A DNA stretch of 64,000 bases from Bostrychus sinensis (taxonomy: Eukaryota; Chordata; Actinopteri; Gobiiformes; Eleotridae), in the NCBI GenBank assembly GCA_020698575.1, contig CM036252.1, positions 11,542,492 through 11,606,491 of the forward strand, read 5' to 3'. Below are positions 1-12,600 of the stretch, one piece after another. The translations under genes and the position numbers were made by a program. Numbering within the stretch: the first letter of the stretch is position 1; the number at the start of each line of letters is the position of its first letter. The notes under the pieces were generated by a model. That model was not told the DNA's origin, ran no database searches, and was given only the letters and a program-made list of their open reading frames with translations.

Positions 1-941
1 TAAAAGGTGTTCACTCGCTTGCCTCTGTCACTACTGCGCAAAGACCTGGAGTGCCGCTGCATGAGCGGAGCGGGCTTTCCGTGGGAGTTTCCGTGGGACG
101 TCCCAAGTGGACTCCAATCTGGGAGTCACTGCTCAGCGGCATCATCCCAAACAGACATAAAACAGCCTAAATGTATCTACAAATGTCTCGTTAACAGCGG
201 AGCAAGGAGAGAGCTGTTAGTGTTAGCAAAGCAGCCATATTTAAAGGACCACTGTGGTCCTGACTCTGACCCATCACTGTCAATGACTGCAGCCACAATA
301 TAAATATGAACCATGGCTCCTGCAGCCTAATAACCTACTACCATTTATAGAAAATGGAAACAGGTAAACTGTAATTAAACTTTAGCTTTGAGGAATCATT
401 TATCATAATCTGAAGTAATTTTGGATCACATATACAAACTAGTTACTGTATTATTTAGCATTGTGTTAAAAAAAAGATTATCATGTAGCTACATAGTTAT
501 GGACTACAGAGCTATCAGAGTGGTGGAGCATAAACCACTGGCTGCAAAAAAATATACAAGTTTGAAAAAAATTACCAAGTATGCTACATATATAGTAATA
601 GCCTAATAATATTATTCTATACAAAATATAGTTTGAATAATATGGTGACGGTAAAGGAGGCGGTTAGAGCCCATGTATTACCTCAAACATTCAATGAAAA
701 GTGGTCATTTTTGTCACCGTGGTATCAAAATGTTATTATCGTGACAACACTATTTAGTTGAATTGTTAATTTCACAAACAACTCCTAATACAATATGCTA
801 TTAGAGGACAGATAACAGTTTTTGTTAAATGCATGAAGTAGTAGTTTAGTTTTAGGTAAAAGTTTCATGCTTTCTGAGAGGACAAAGTGAGCACTGCCGG
901 AGGAGAAGTGCACTCATGTTTCTTTGTTTGTTTGATGTTAC

Positions 942-1045
942 CTGACAGATTGATCACTGCTGCAGCTAAGTCGCCGTTTGGGAGCAGCATCAACTTCCTC
1001 ATTTCCCTTCCTCTTCCTCTTCATCTCCTTTGGTAAATTCGACAT
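942..1045 (-). CDS. Possible first coding exon of an unidentified gene (partial)
   Basis: On the minus strand an ATG at 1045 opens 34 codons that run to a good splice donor (GTCAG|GTAAC, exon end 942). The peptide begins MSNLPKEMKRKRKGNEEV and continues with a second basic cluster (PKRR), so it resembles a bipartite nuclear localisation signal. Codon 35 is split after two bases. I could not find the next exon in the 940 bases that remain, and its acceptor probably lies outside the window. The gene would run away from tmem184c in the same direction. The basic, low-complexity start resembles the N-termini of expanded teleost Pim-like kinases, but that is only an impression. It could also be a chance ORF. 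Confidence 0.33.
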
Positions 1046-1349
1046 GTTTCAGCTACAGAGACAAAGAGATTAAAAAAAAGGTAATATCTACACCAAAATA
1101 CTATACATAGTTCTCATAATTATAGATCAGAGGAAAAAATCCCTTTTAGCTGCCTCCTTCCTTTCAGAGATCGCCACAGCAAATCATTCACCTTGGTACT
1201 GAGGCAGGTTTTCATTAGGAAGGTCCTAATCCCGATTAAGAAATTTTTAAATTATTGGATTGCATTAAATCATGTGATTGGGCCAATCTTGGGTTTACTT
1301 TTGCCATAAACCAAAATACAAAAAACCATAATGTGACCAAACATGTCTG
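1046..1349. other. Non-coding stretch upstream of the orphan exon
   Basis: AT-rich sequence with no recognisable gene. If the exon at 942-1045 is real, this would contain its 5' UTR and promoter; no TATA box or CpG cluster stands out. Confidence 0.3.
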
Positions 1350-2105
1350 CAGTGTTGTGCATGAACGAGTTCAAATGAACGCGTTCATTGAACACGTTCA
1401 TTTTTCTGTGAACTTTGAACTGAACGCAACACATTTGTAAATCAAGAACTTGAACGCGAATTTGTTCAGATTATGTGAGATGAACGACGTACGTCACATC
1501 AATTAAACGTGGGGATTTGTTTTCACCTGAGTCGAGTGACGAGGTCTGCTGCACTTTTTAAACAGCGCTGTCACTCACTGCCCACGGGCTCCACTCCAAA
1601 ACTGCACCGCTTCACCAGAGAGCGCTTGTGTGCGCAATGCATCTTGGGTAACGTAGTGTGAAGCCAAAGATAGTCGAATCTAATATCTTTGGCTTCACAC
1701 TACGTTACCCATGATGCACTGCACAAGCAAGCATTACAACGAGCGTAGCCTTCATAGCAACACCGGAGCGGGCAGCAGCAGTCTGACAATGGCAGAGTGA
1801 AGGCACAGAGAACACAGACGATGCTGCCTCTAACTATGATCATTTACAGACATTTTACACATTGTCACACAAAGACTCTGACGGAAATAACCTTACCTTT
1901 CTGTGCAAGCTTATATCTGCAAAAACATCCATTTTGTGTGATAGAATTTAAGATCTACAGTGAGGCTAGAAGGTAGGTACATGTATCGTGATAGAAGTCA
2001 TAGTTTGAAAAACAAGTTCAGCCTTTCATTTACATATCTCACCTAAAAATAAAATGAACTGAACTTTGAACTAGTTCATGAAAAGTGTGAACTTGCACAA
2101 CACTG
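1350..2105. mobile_element. Non-autonomous hAT transposon with internal hairpin
   Basis: The element begins CAGTGTTGTGCATGAAC and ends GTGAACTTGCACAACACTG, giving terminal inverted repeats of the hAT CAGNG type. It is flanked by a perfect 8-bp target-site duplication CATGTCTG at 1342-1349 and 2106-2113, the size expected for hAT. Subterminal regions are full of GAAC/GTTC motifs such as AACGAGTTC. Near the middle there is a near-perfect hairpin with arms at about 1624-1672 and 1684-1731. No transposase ORF is present, so this is a MITE of 756 bp. Confidence 0.88.
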
Positions 2106-2113
2106 CATGTCTG

Positions 2114-4077
2114 CAGTCTCTGTGTCAGCGGCTAATGGCCTCTGCTTAATGTACCTCTGCTTAAGCCCATAGTTTCTGGATAGAAAATGATGAATGAATA
2201 AATTTTACTACAACATTAACGATTATTTAACATCTGTCTTACCATAGTAAGTTGTTAATTTTTTTTTTTTTTTTTTGTATTTAAATAAGCTTAACATTGA
2301 ATCTATATTCAACCCAGCATTATTCAAAGGGGTGGAGCCTTCTCAACTGCCGTTCACAAAAACTGGAAGCTGATTGGTGCTGTTGTGGTGTAAACACATG
2401 ACCTTTGTTCCTGCAATGAACTACAGTAACCCACGTGGTATCAGTTTCCTTGAAATCTCATTGGCTGAGGGCAATACAAAGTCCCTTTAATCTTTCATGT
2501 AAACAAAGCATACACGCCATTTATTACCTTAAAAATAATCATATTTTATCTTTAAACTACATTAAAACAAAAATAAGAAGTATCTGTATTGTCTTTTGAG
2601 CTTTTACGTGAATTAAAAGACCATCAAGTTGCATATGTTTTTTTTTTTCGTTTGTTTTTTTTTTTTTTATCTTTTCTGCCTTACACGCTGTATTATCATA
2701 TATCATTTCAAATCCGACTGGCTCCATTCTGTGCAGAGTTGCGTAGTGATGAGTTATATTTACTTTAGTAATACGTACATAACGCGTCTGATTATGTCTA
2801 GTTTTTAAAAGGCTACTCGTGTAATAATAGGCTCATAAATTGAATCCAACGCTTGCTTGTGCAATTACAATAAATGCATGCGTAAGATTTTAAAAATAGT
2901 CATAACGTGCCCGTATATGTTATTACAGCCTTATTTAATTATTAGTTTTAATTTTATAACGATTTAAGAAAAAGTGCGCAGTTACTCTAAAGTCACGAGG
3001 TCACCATATGTTTCACTTTGTAGCTTTTATTGTGGAATCCCCGAGTTTATCCATTGTCTGTAATGTTCTACGGCAAAAATCTTACAATAAAGTAAAGATT
3101 GCAAACATACAGATCCGTGTGTTGGCTCCGCGTCTCCAAAAGTCGCACAAAGGCTGTTGTCGGCAGTGGAAAATACCCAGAGTTTTGTAACTTTCAGTTT
3201 CGATTTTTAAAACCGCAGGAAATGGCGCCACCTCTCTGCGCGAGACCACACAAATACTTCAGTAGTAGTACTATCAATAGTAGCAGCAGCAGGCACGTGC
3301 AGAGACTTGTACAGGGGCAGGTGCTCAAAGTGAAAAAGGGGCACATACGTATAACCAGATTTTAAAACACTGCTGTGTTAGGACTGTGGCAAGACTCTCA
3401 CACAACTGTTACATTTCTGTGTATACTATGAAATATTGCAATACGGTAAGGATGAAGCTATACATTTTTAATACAATTTTGGGAAAATAATAAAAAACTA
3501 ATGAACATATAAAATGTAAAGAAAACACACACTGCATGACACTAAACTAAATAATAAATCATGTAATTTTATCCATGCTCTGACAAGATGAGAATTATTC
3601 CCAGCACTGAGGAAGTCCTTAGACATTTCTAGTAATAAATTAAATAAGTTATGTAGGAACAAGATTTTGGGACATCACATTTTTTCTTATCAGATCACAT
3701 TTTGCCAGCTCCCATCACCAACTAGTTCGTATTTTTGCACAATTATAGCAAATTCTCGCAATTTAATTGCATTAAAATGCCTAAACGCTAACTGCAATCC
3801 ATTATTTATAAGCAGCCCGGTCTAAAAATAAAAAGATTTTATGCTAACAACAATCACAAAGGATTTTATGGAAGCATTTTGTAAAAATCTACACTTTAAA
3901 GGTTTGTTAAAAACCTACACTGATTAAGCAAGCACCTTACATTTTAACTTGTATTTAGTTTGGTTTTAGGCACCTATGGTCTTTTATTCTATTGTATTAT
4001 TAATTAATGTCTTCTTATGCTTTTATATTATTATATTATACTATTTAATTATTGTATTATTTTATATTAGCGTATTA
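2114..4077. other. AT-rich intergenic DNA without recognised genes
   Basis: This holds poly-T runs near 2260 and 2640-2670 and scattered short ORFs with no family resemblance. There is nothing else I can support. Confidence 0.5.
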
Positions 4078-4147
4078 TGGCTTGTGCAGCACTTTGGTCA
4101 ACTTGGGTTGTTTTAAATGTGCTATATAAATAAAGTTTGACTTGACT
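4078..4147 (+). repeat. 3' tail of a teleost LINE/SINE-type retroelement
   Basis: The text 'cagcactttggtcaac' followed by 'gtgctatataaataaag' and short TTGACTTGACT units is the typical 3' end shared by many fish retroposons (conserved tail then short tandem repeats). The body of the element is not recognisable upstream, so this is a short 5'-truncated copy. Confidence 0.45.
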
Positions 4148-4543
4148 TAATATCCAGGTGGTTAGCAAGTAGCGGTCAAAAGCTCCGTATTTAAACAGAA
4201 ATGATCTAACGTGCGTGCATAATACTTTCATGGCTTTGTCTTATAAATCACGCGACACGATCAACTCACTCACTGCTTCTTTCATTCCCAGTGACTAAAC
4301 TGGGTTTAAGTTCTGGAATCAGGACCAAAAAAAATAATAACAGCCCTCTTTATTGGCTCCGCAGTCCGCTCTTTCTCCTCTGTTTTCAGCTGCGCGAGGG
4401 ACACGTGACAGCTGCGCAACTCACGGAGGCAAAAGGTTAAAGGTCACGAGGTGCTGGCGGCCGTGTGATGTCATTTATTTCAAATTATTAATAATTAATG
4501 AATGAATAAATGTTCTTATGAAGAGCCACATGAGGGCTTAAAG

Positions 4544-4738
4544 CCACAAAAAAAAGAAAAAAAAAGAAAAAAAAAAGACCAAGCACCAAAAGGGCACTTG
4601 GAGGCAAGGGGCAAAAGGGGCAGGTGCCCAATTGCATCACTGAAAGTAGTAACACCAGCAGTAGTAGTAGCACAATTAGAAGTAGCAGTAGTAATATCAT
4701 TAGTATTAGTGGCAATCATAATAGTAGTGGTAGTAGCA
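4544..4738. repeat. Simple repeats: A/G-rich tract and imperfect (GTA)n
   Basis: An A-rich tract with scattered G (4548-4580) is followed by imperfect trinucleotide runs (GTAGTAGTAG and variants, about 4650-4738). The open frames on both strands here are by-products of the triplet repeat. Confidence 0.6.
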
Positions 4739-5455
4739 GTGCTTTCCACTGCAGTAAACTCTACACTCCAACCAATAATCTTTATTCTTAACAACAATAA
4801 CTGCATTTAAAATGACACAATCTGACATTAATACATTTTTTCAATAATTTCAATAAATATGCTAAAAATAGTTGCCTTCAGTTCAAAACTGAGCTAAGCA
4901 CGTTCAAAATATTTCGTTTTTTCCCAACAACATGGCTTTGACATCACAGAGTAACACATTTTTGGTTTTATATAATAATATGTCCATCTTCTACCTCTGC
5001 AGCAGGTGTGTTGTGTAAACAGTGAGGATGTGTAATGGTCTCCTTATCTTTCCAGGATATTACTCAACCGTTGGGCCAAAACAGTCATTAAGTAATTAAT
5101 GATGCATCTGTGTGAGCCGAGTTTATTTACCATTTCTCAGATCAGACCATTACTGTTGTCATGTTTTTATTTGTCCTGTAGGTGTCACCCTACAACCACT
5201 TTGAACCCGACCTCATAGAGATCAGTGGGCTTTCCTGAGAGGGTTATTGTTCCTATCTTTTGTGTGGTAGTATTTAATTTTTCTTTTATACGGACATAAA
5301 ACTAATTTCAATTAATCATCCTCCTTATATATTGAGAAGATGTCTGACAGTCGGACATTTTTTTTTAACTTTAAATAAAACAGATTCTCATTTTATACAC
5401 ACTATTTGGATGTTGCACCTTTTGCACCCTGTACATTTGGACCGACTTCAGTCTC

Positions 5456-5941
5456 AAGGTCTCCTATTCTGTTAAATGGACTTTTTCAAACTTTTAATCA
5501 TGTTATAATGTTGTTTCTACCTCAAAAACAGACCTGGAGTAGTACTTTATTTCATTCACACGTTTGAGGAATCCTGTATGCTGAGGCGCTGCCCTTCTCC
5601 AGAGCTGAAAACGCTCGGTCTCACAGCTCTACGTAGTCACGTGAAACCAGGAAGTGCTCCTGCGCGTTTCTAAAGCACATACATCGTCACCGGACTCATT
5701 CTGATCATTTCAGCCTTAAACCACCGTCACTATGAAGCAGTCAGCTCATTTATCTATCTGTTAGCCTCATGTTGCTAATAGCCATGCTAATTAGCCATTT
5801 TATTCTCTGTATATTCCTGTTCTATGCGAATTGAAAGTAAAAGCTCCCCAAAAGAAGACATTTTCCTTACATATACATTATTTTAAGTTATAAAACCTAA
5901 AATACTAATGCAAAGGCTGAAACAAGCAGAATATGGGACCT
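5456..5941 (+). mobile_element. piggyBac-like MITE, family 1, copy A
   Basis: Terminal inverted repeats AAGGTCTCCTATTCTG and CAGAATATGGGACCTT bound a 486-bp element with no ORF. The 3' side is followed by TTAA (5942-5945); the 5' TTAA has decayed. The interior is nearly the same as the copies at 27625-28174 and 49855-50956, including the stretch 'cgctcggtctcacagctcta'. TTAA flanks and family termini suggest piggyBac-type mobilisation. Confidence 0.7.
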
Positions 5942-6659
5942 TTAATTTTTCTCTTGTTGTGCGCCTGTAGAGTGTCAAACTTTTAAAATGGTTTAGTCTT
6001 TACATTGTTGCTTTGCACTTTTAACAGAGTAGCCCCAAGGTCCTAAAAATATTAAAAAGGTATTAAATATGAAGTTGTCACAATCGGGGATTTAAAAGTA
6101 TTAAATCTTATGAGCAGATATTGAATTTAGTTAATCTAGGCCTGAAATGTGTCAAATATTTTTGTTAATTTGAATAATATAAGTACTGATACCACAAAAA
6201 CTGTAGCTACAATTTGCTTTTGAAGATGCTTTATTATTGAAATTTTGTGATTCACTTTTATTTAAGTTTTTTATTGCAGCACTGGAGTTATTTCCTCTGT
6301 ATTTGGCTTTAAAATAAAACCCTTTTTTCTTTCTTTTTTTTCTTTTTCTTTATTTCTAAGTGTAAATTTTATACAGATTATTGTTCTGTCATTGACGATG
6401 CTGGCATAAAATTTCAATCTAAATGGGATTAAAAAGTCTTAAAATTCTTTTGCCAAAATCTGAAGCTACCCTGTAATCATCAGTTTTTATCAGTTGCCAG
6501 GTAAATGGGAAAAATCAGTCTTTTCATTATTTTCCAGGATGTCATTAGCATCCATTCATACACTGTCAGTAAAGCCACCATTCATTACTTTACACAGTAT
6601 TGTTTTAATTTGGATAAAACCAGACACCTTTAGTGGCCAAGTGTCCTAAAACAGGACGG
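5942..6659 (-). other. Probable 3' UTR or downstream region of tmem184c
   Basis: These bases follow the tmem184c stop codon in transcript direction. AATAAA-type polyadenylation hexamers (TTTATT on the plus strand) occur near 6343, 6257 and 6229, so the mRNA probably ends somewhere in 6200-6340. No other gene was seen. Confidence 0.4.
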
Positions 6660-9600
6660 TTACTGGTAGTCCCCCGTCTGTGGAGGCTGGTTATCTTCGT
6701 CCCACGAGGAGGAGGTGAACCCGGCCGGAGCGGAGATGGAGTGGGGCGCGGGGGTGTGGCCTAAGCCCTGGTACCGCCCACTGGAGGTCGGGGAGGAGGG
6801 CATGGAGGTCCCCACTGCTGCAGTGGCGGCGGCGGCGGAGGAGGAGGAGGGGGTGATGGGGTCCTGGGAGGTGGCCGTGAGGAGCCCCGTGTGCTCCGTG
6901 TGTTCGGGACGAGCCACCGAACCAAAGTACATCTTATTGGGACGTCCCAGGAAGGTACGGCCTGGAACAGAAGGCAGAGATATCTGATTTTTCATTTTGG
7001 GTACTGGGCAGAAAAATAGTCATGGCTTCTCATCTTCTCACACAACTTTTTTATCTTTTTCCCATTCTGTTCAGGGTTTATTTTCTGAATTTACAGTAAA
7101 AAAGTCCAAACAGGATTAATCCAACAGCAGATGCCCAGGGTTAGCCCTGGTTTAGACCTAATTTAGTCCTGGTTTAGACCTGGTTTAAACCTGGTTTAGC
7201 CCAGATTTAGCCCTGGTTTAGACCTGGTTCGCCCAGGTTTAGCCCAGGTTTAGTCCTGGTTTAGTCCTGGTTTAGTCCTGGTTTAGCCCTGGTTTAGACC
7301 TGGTTTAGCCCTGGTTTAGTCCTGGTTTAGCTTTGGTTTAGACCTGGTTTAGCCCTGGTTTAGACCTGGTTTAGCCCTGGTTTAGTCCTGGTTTAGCTTT
7401 GGTTTAGACCTGGTTTAGCCCTGGTTTAGCCGAGGTTTAGTCCTGGTTTAGCCGAGGTTTAGTCCTGGTTTAGACCTGGTTTAGACCTGGTTTAGCCCTG
7501 GTTTAGTCCTGGTTTAGCCCTGGTTTAGCCGAGGTTTAGTCCTGGTTTAGACCTGGTTTAGACCTGGTTTAGCCCTGGTTTAGTCCTGGTTTAGACCTGG
7601 TTTAGACCTGGTTTAGCCGAGGTTTAGTCCTGGTTTAGACCTGGTTTAGACCTGGTTTAGCCCTGGTTTAGACCTGGTTTAGCCCTGGTTTAGTCCTGGT
7701 TGAGCTTTGGTTTAGACCTGGTTTAGCCCTGGTTTAGCCGAGGTTTAGTCCTGATTTAGACCTGGTTTAGCCCTGGTTTAGTCCTGGTTTAGCTTTGGTT
7801 TAGACCTGGTTTAGACCTGGTTTAGCCGTGGTTTAGTCCTGGTTTAGACCTGGTTTAGACCTGGTTTAGCCCTGGTTTAGTCCTGGTTTAGCTTTGGTTT
7901 AGACCTGGTTTAGACCTGGTTTAGCCCTGGTTTAGCCTTGGTTTAGTCCTAGTTTAGACCTGGTTTAGTCCTGGTTTAGCCCTGGGTTAGACCTGATCTA
8001 GACCTACTTCAATCCTGTTTTAGCCCTGGTCTAGCCCTTTTTTAGTTCTGGTTTAGTTCTTGTTTAGTCCTTTTCTAGTCCTGGTTTAGACCTGGTTTGT
8101 CCTGGTTCAGCCACTGTTTTTAATGTGAATTTAGTATGCGTTTTCTGTGTTAAACCATATTTTACTCCTTGGTTTAGACCTGGTTTAGTCCTGGGTTTGT
8201 CCTGGTTTACTTTTCGCTGTTCCATTTGTGTGCATGAGGCAGATAAATAGTCTGCTCATCTTCCCACACAACTTTTTCTGTTCATGTATTTTTAGTCTTC
8301 ACACCACCTCTGCACCACCTGCTGCGCCCATAACGAGATCTGATCACATCCAGTGAAGTCTGTTACTGTGCTGCTCTCGGAGATAAGCCGTTTTCAGAAG
8401 GAAAGTTTATCGATCACTCACCGACGTTGCGGACCTGCTCTGTGACGTCCGCTCTGATGTCGGAGAAATCCCACATGGCGAGGAAACTGTCGAAACACGA
8501 GCCCTCCTCTGCCTCCTGTAGGTAAACAAATACAAACACAGACAGGGTCGCTCCAGGTTTTGTCTTTTTAAGATTTTTTTAAAGCCACTTAGAGTGAAAT
8601 TTAATGCCAGCATCAACAACAGAACAACAATCTATCAATTTTACACTAGAATTAGCAAAACTACTCTCTGAAACTCAAGGGTCAAAGTCTACTTCTTCAT
8701 TACAGATATTTTGTTACTGCAATGACTCTACTTTTTTGTAACATTCACATAACGTTTTGACAAATTTTAAGACCTAGATTAAGAAAATTTAACACCTACT
8801 CATAATATTTAGTACTTTTAATGCACAAAGCACAATCAAATTTAACTTTTTAATGTTTTTAAGACCTTGGGATTACCCTGACATAAGTCTAGCCTCTAAT
8901 AAAAATTATAATAATAACAATGCTTTAGTCTTATACAGCGGTTTTCTAGACACTCAAAGTCGCTTTACAATTTGGTGCATTATTCACCTCTCCTCAGCCA
9001 CACTCGGTGGTGGTGAGTTACTTCTGTAGCCACAGCTGCCCTGACGGAAGCGTGGCTGACATTTTGCGCCTACGGCCTCTCCGACCACCATCAAACACAG
9101 TCACACTGACACATTCATACATAGGCAGTGTCTTGCCAGAGGACACAAAAACAGTATGCATTACTGGTAGCAGGGATTGAACCACCAACCTTTGGGTTGT
9201 TGGCTGAACATCTATACCATCTGAGCAACTGCCCCCTCTACTGACTATATTACCTGGTGTCCTGGTTTAGTCCTGGTTTGGTTCAGCCACAGTTTGATGT
9301 TACCACCACTGCTGAGGCCTTGTCTCCTTTTGTCCTTAATTATTCTACATTTGAGGGAATCTCAGGCAATGACAATGCAAGTTTGCTTGTTTCTTTCCAT
9401 TTTTTTGTCACATTTTTCATCACTGAGCACCCTCTACATTTCTCTCTCACAAGTCTGGTTGACTATTGTGTTGTGTTGTAGCACCCGACACTGGTCTTGA
9501 TCTAGTCTTGAATCCAGTTTTACTCAGTCTTTGTCTTGAATCCAGTTTTGCTCGGTCTTTGTCTTGAATCCAGTTTTACTCGGTCTTTGTCTTGAATCCA

Positions 9601-12600
9601 GTTTTGCTCGGTCTTTGTCTTGAATCCAGTTTTGCTCGGTCTTTGTCTTGAATCCAGTTTTACTCGGTCTTTGTCTTGAATCCAGTTTTACTCGGTCTTT
9701 GTCTTGAATCCAGTTTTACTCGGTCTTTGTCTTGAATCCAGTTTTACTCGGTCTTTGTCTTGAATCCAGTTTTGCTCGGTCTTTGTCTTGAATCCAGTTT
9801 TACTCGGTCTTTGTCTTGAATCCAGTTTTACTCGGTCTTTGTCTTGAATCCAGTTTTACTCAGTCTTTGTCTTGAATCCAGTTTTACTCGGTCTTTGTCT
9901 TGAATCCAGTTTTACTCGGTCTTTGTCTTGAATCCAGTTTTACTCGGTCTTTGTCTTGAATCCAGTTTTACTCGGTCTTTGTCTTGAATCCAGTTTTACT
10001 CGGTCTTTGTCTTGAATCCAGTTTTGCTCGGTCTTTGTCTTGAATCCAGTTTTACTCGGTCTTTGTCTTGAATCCAGTTTTGCTCGGTCTTTGTCTTGAA
10101 TCCAGTTTTACTCGGTCTTTGTCTTGAATCCAGTTTTACTCGGTCTTTGTCTTGAATCCAGTTTTACTCGGTCTTTGTCTTGAATCCAGTTTTACTCGGT
10201 CTTTGTCTTGAATCCAGTTTTACTCGGTCTTTGTCTTGAATCCAGTTTTGCTCGGTCTTTGTCTTGAATCCAGTTTTACTCGGTCTTTGTCTTGAATCCA
10301 GTTTTACTCGGTCTTTGTCTTGAATCCAGTTTTACTCGGTCTTTGTCTTGAATCCAGTTTTACTCGGTCTTTGTCTTGAATCCAGTTTTACTCGGTCTTT
10401 GTCTTGAATCCAGTTTTACTCGGTCTTTGTCTTGAATCCAGTTTTACTCGGTCTTTGTCTTGAATCCAGTTTTACTCGGTCTTTGTCTTGAATCCAGTTT
10501 TACTCGGTCTTTGTCTTGAATCCAGTTTTACTCGGTCTTTGTCTTGAATCCAGTTTTACTCGGTCTTTGTCTTGAATCCAGTTTTGCTCGGTCTTTGTCT
10601 TGAATCCAGTTTTACTCGGTCTTTGTCTTGAATCCAGTTTTACTCGGTCTTTGTCTTGAATCCAGTTTTACTCGGTCTTTGTCTTGAATCCAGTTTTACT
10701 CGGTCTTTGTCTTGAATCCAGTTTTACTCGGTCTTTGTCTTGAATCCAGTTTTGCTCGGTCTTTGTCTTGAATCCAGTTTTACTCGGTCTTTGTCTTGAA
10801 TCCAGTTTTACTCGGTCTTTGTCTTGAATCCAGTTTTACTCGGTCTTTGTCTTGAATCCAGTTTTACTCGGTCTTTGTCTTGAATCCAGTTTTACTCGGT
10901 CTTTGTCTTGAATCCAGTTTTACTCGGTCTTTGTCTTGAATCCAGTTTTACTCGGTCTTTGTCTTGAATCCAGTTTTACTCGGTCTTTGTCTTGAATCCA
11001 GTTTTGCTCGGTCTTGTCTCGGTCTCGGATGTGGCGGTCTCTGAGATTTTATTTATCAAACATATATCTCGAACCCTGAAAGTGTCCGCCTTGTCTTGGT
11101 CTCGGTTCACTCTGGACTCGGACTAGTCTTGACCTCGACACTACTCCTTTGTGACCCCTCGCTCAGTTTGACTCTCATTTTCTGGACAGTGTGGAGATAA
11201 TTTGTGTGTGCCAGTAAAAAGCACTCACCTGTACGTAAGGCTTGTAAGTGAAGGTGTAGTGGTGAGCGATGGCAGCCAGGAACATCTCAATACAGATGAT
11301 AAAGTCCTGGGACACAGAGAGAGACATTATCCTTTTAAAGCACAAATGCAGCAGTAACATCATGATCGGTTTATTATTTAACAGTACCTGCAGTCCAGTA
11401 GCGACAGCCTCCACACTGTCCCAGTCCCAGGTGTGTTTGTCTGAAATCACTCCGACCTTCACCAGGATGGCGATCAGCACGGCCTGCCTGTGGAAAAACA
11501 ACACAGAGAGGTGAGTCTGCTCTGAAACTACAGCCCCGTTCATAAATCTCTAAACCCAGTGTCCCAGCTCTCACCAGAAGGAGACGAACACGACCAGTTT
11601 GACGCAGAGGAACTTGCCCACTGGTCTGATGGGGGTCAGCTCCTCTTTCAGAGCGCGGTACAGCAGCACCAGGCAGTACATGGCAAACTGGGAAACAGAA
11701 TGACAAGAACACCATTAACAGTAAGTAAAAGGCAAAGAGTAGAGTTACTTTTGTAGCTATTGTTTTAATAATAATGCATTAGTCTTATACAACACTTTTA
11801 TAGACACTCAAAGTCGCTTTACAATATTATGTATTGTTCATTCACTCCTCAGTCACATTCTGTGGTGGTGAGCTACTTCTGTAGCCACGGCTGCCCTGGG
11901 GCAGACTGACAGAAGTGTGACTGCCAATCTGTGTCATCGGCCTCTCTGATCCCCACCAAACACAGCCACACTGACACAGGTGGGTGAAGTGTCTTGCCCA
12001 AGGACACAAAGACAGTATGCAATGCCAGTAGCAGGGACTGGAGATTGAACCTCCAACCTTCGGGTTAGTGGTCTCTACTGACTGAGGTACTGGCGCCCCA
12101 ATACAGGTTAAACCAGTGATTCCCAACCTGGGGGTCGGGACCCCACTAAGGGCCGCCAAAGCTTCACAGTGGCTGAATGATAATGCAAGGAAGACATGCA
12201 TCACAATGGTCACAAAAAACGTGTTTAGAAATGGTTGTAAATAGAATAATAATATTTCTGTGATGTTTCAGTTATGCAGCAAAATTTTCCCAATAAATTA
12301 CTTAATTTTCCTAATTTTTAGGGTCAAGGAGGTGAAGGGTGGACGTCAGTATATCAACTCATAAAATGTGGGTCACTTGTAAAAAATGTTGGGAACCACT
12401 GGTTTAGACAGTTATCCCCAAACCTTTTTTAGGAATATCATCTATTGTCACGGCAGCAGTAGCTCAGTCGGTCGAGACATTCACCCACTCTCACAAAGGT
12501 TGGCAGTTCGATCCCCGCTACTGGCCTTGCATATTGTCGTTGTGTCCTTGGACAAGACACGTCACCCATTTTGCCTTAATGTGTGATTTTGTGTCTAGTG

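Noticed and set aside
7..303. 98-codon ORF at the window start
   Set aside because: No recognisable domain or splice context; GC-richer but short. A minus-strand continuation of the 942-1045 exon into this region was tried: a frame of about 40 codons is open, but the acceptor lacks a pyrimidine tract.
4488..4810. Overlapping ORFs rich in Val/Ile or Thr/Asn
   Set aside because: Products of GTA/TAT trinucleotide repeats.
7135..8110. Interstitial telomere-like repeat (GGTTTAG resembles plant-type telomere)
   Set aside because: The period is 11 bp with variable linker bases, not 6 or 7, and the genes are vertebrate.
9510..11015. CRISPR array
   Set aside because: Units of 28 bp are contiguous with no unique spacers, and the locus is an animal intron. 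The same applies to the 31-bp array at 32287.
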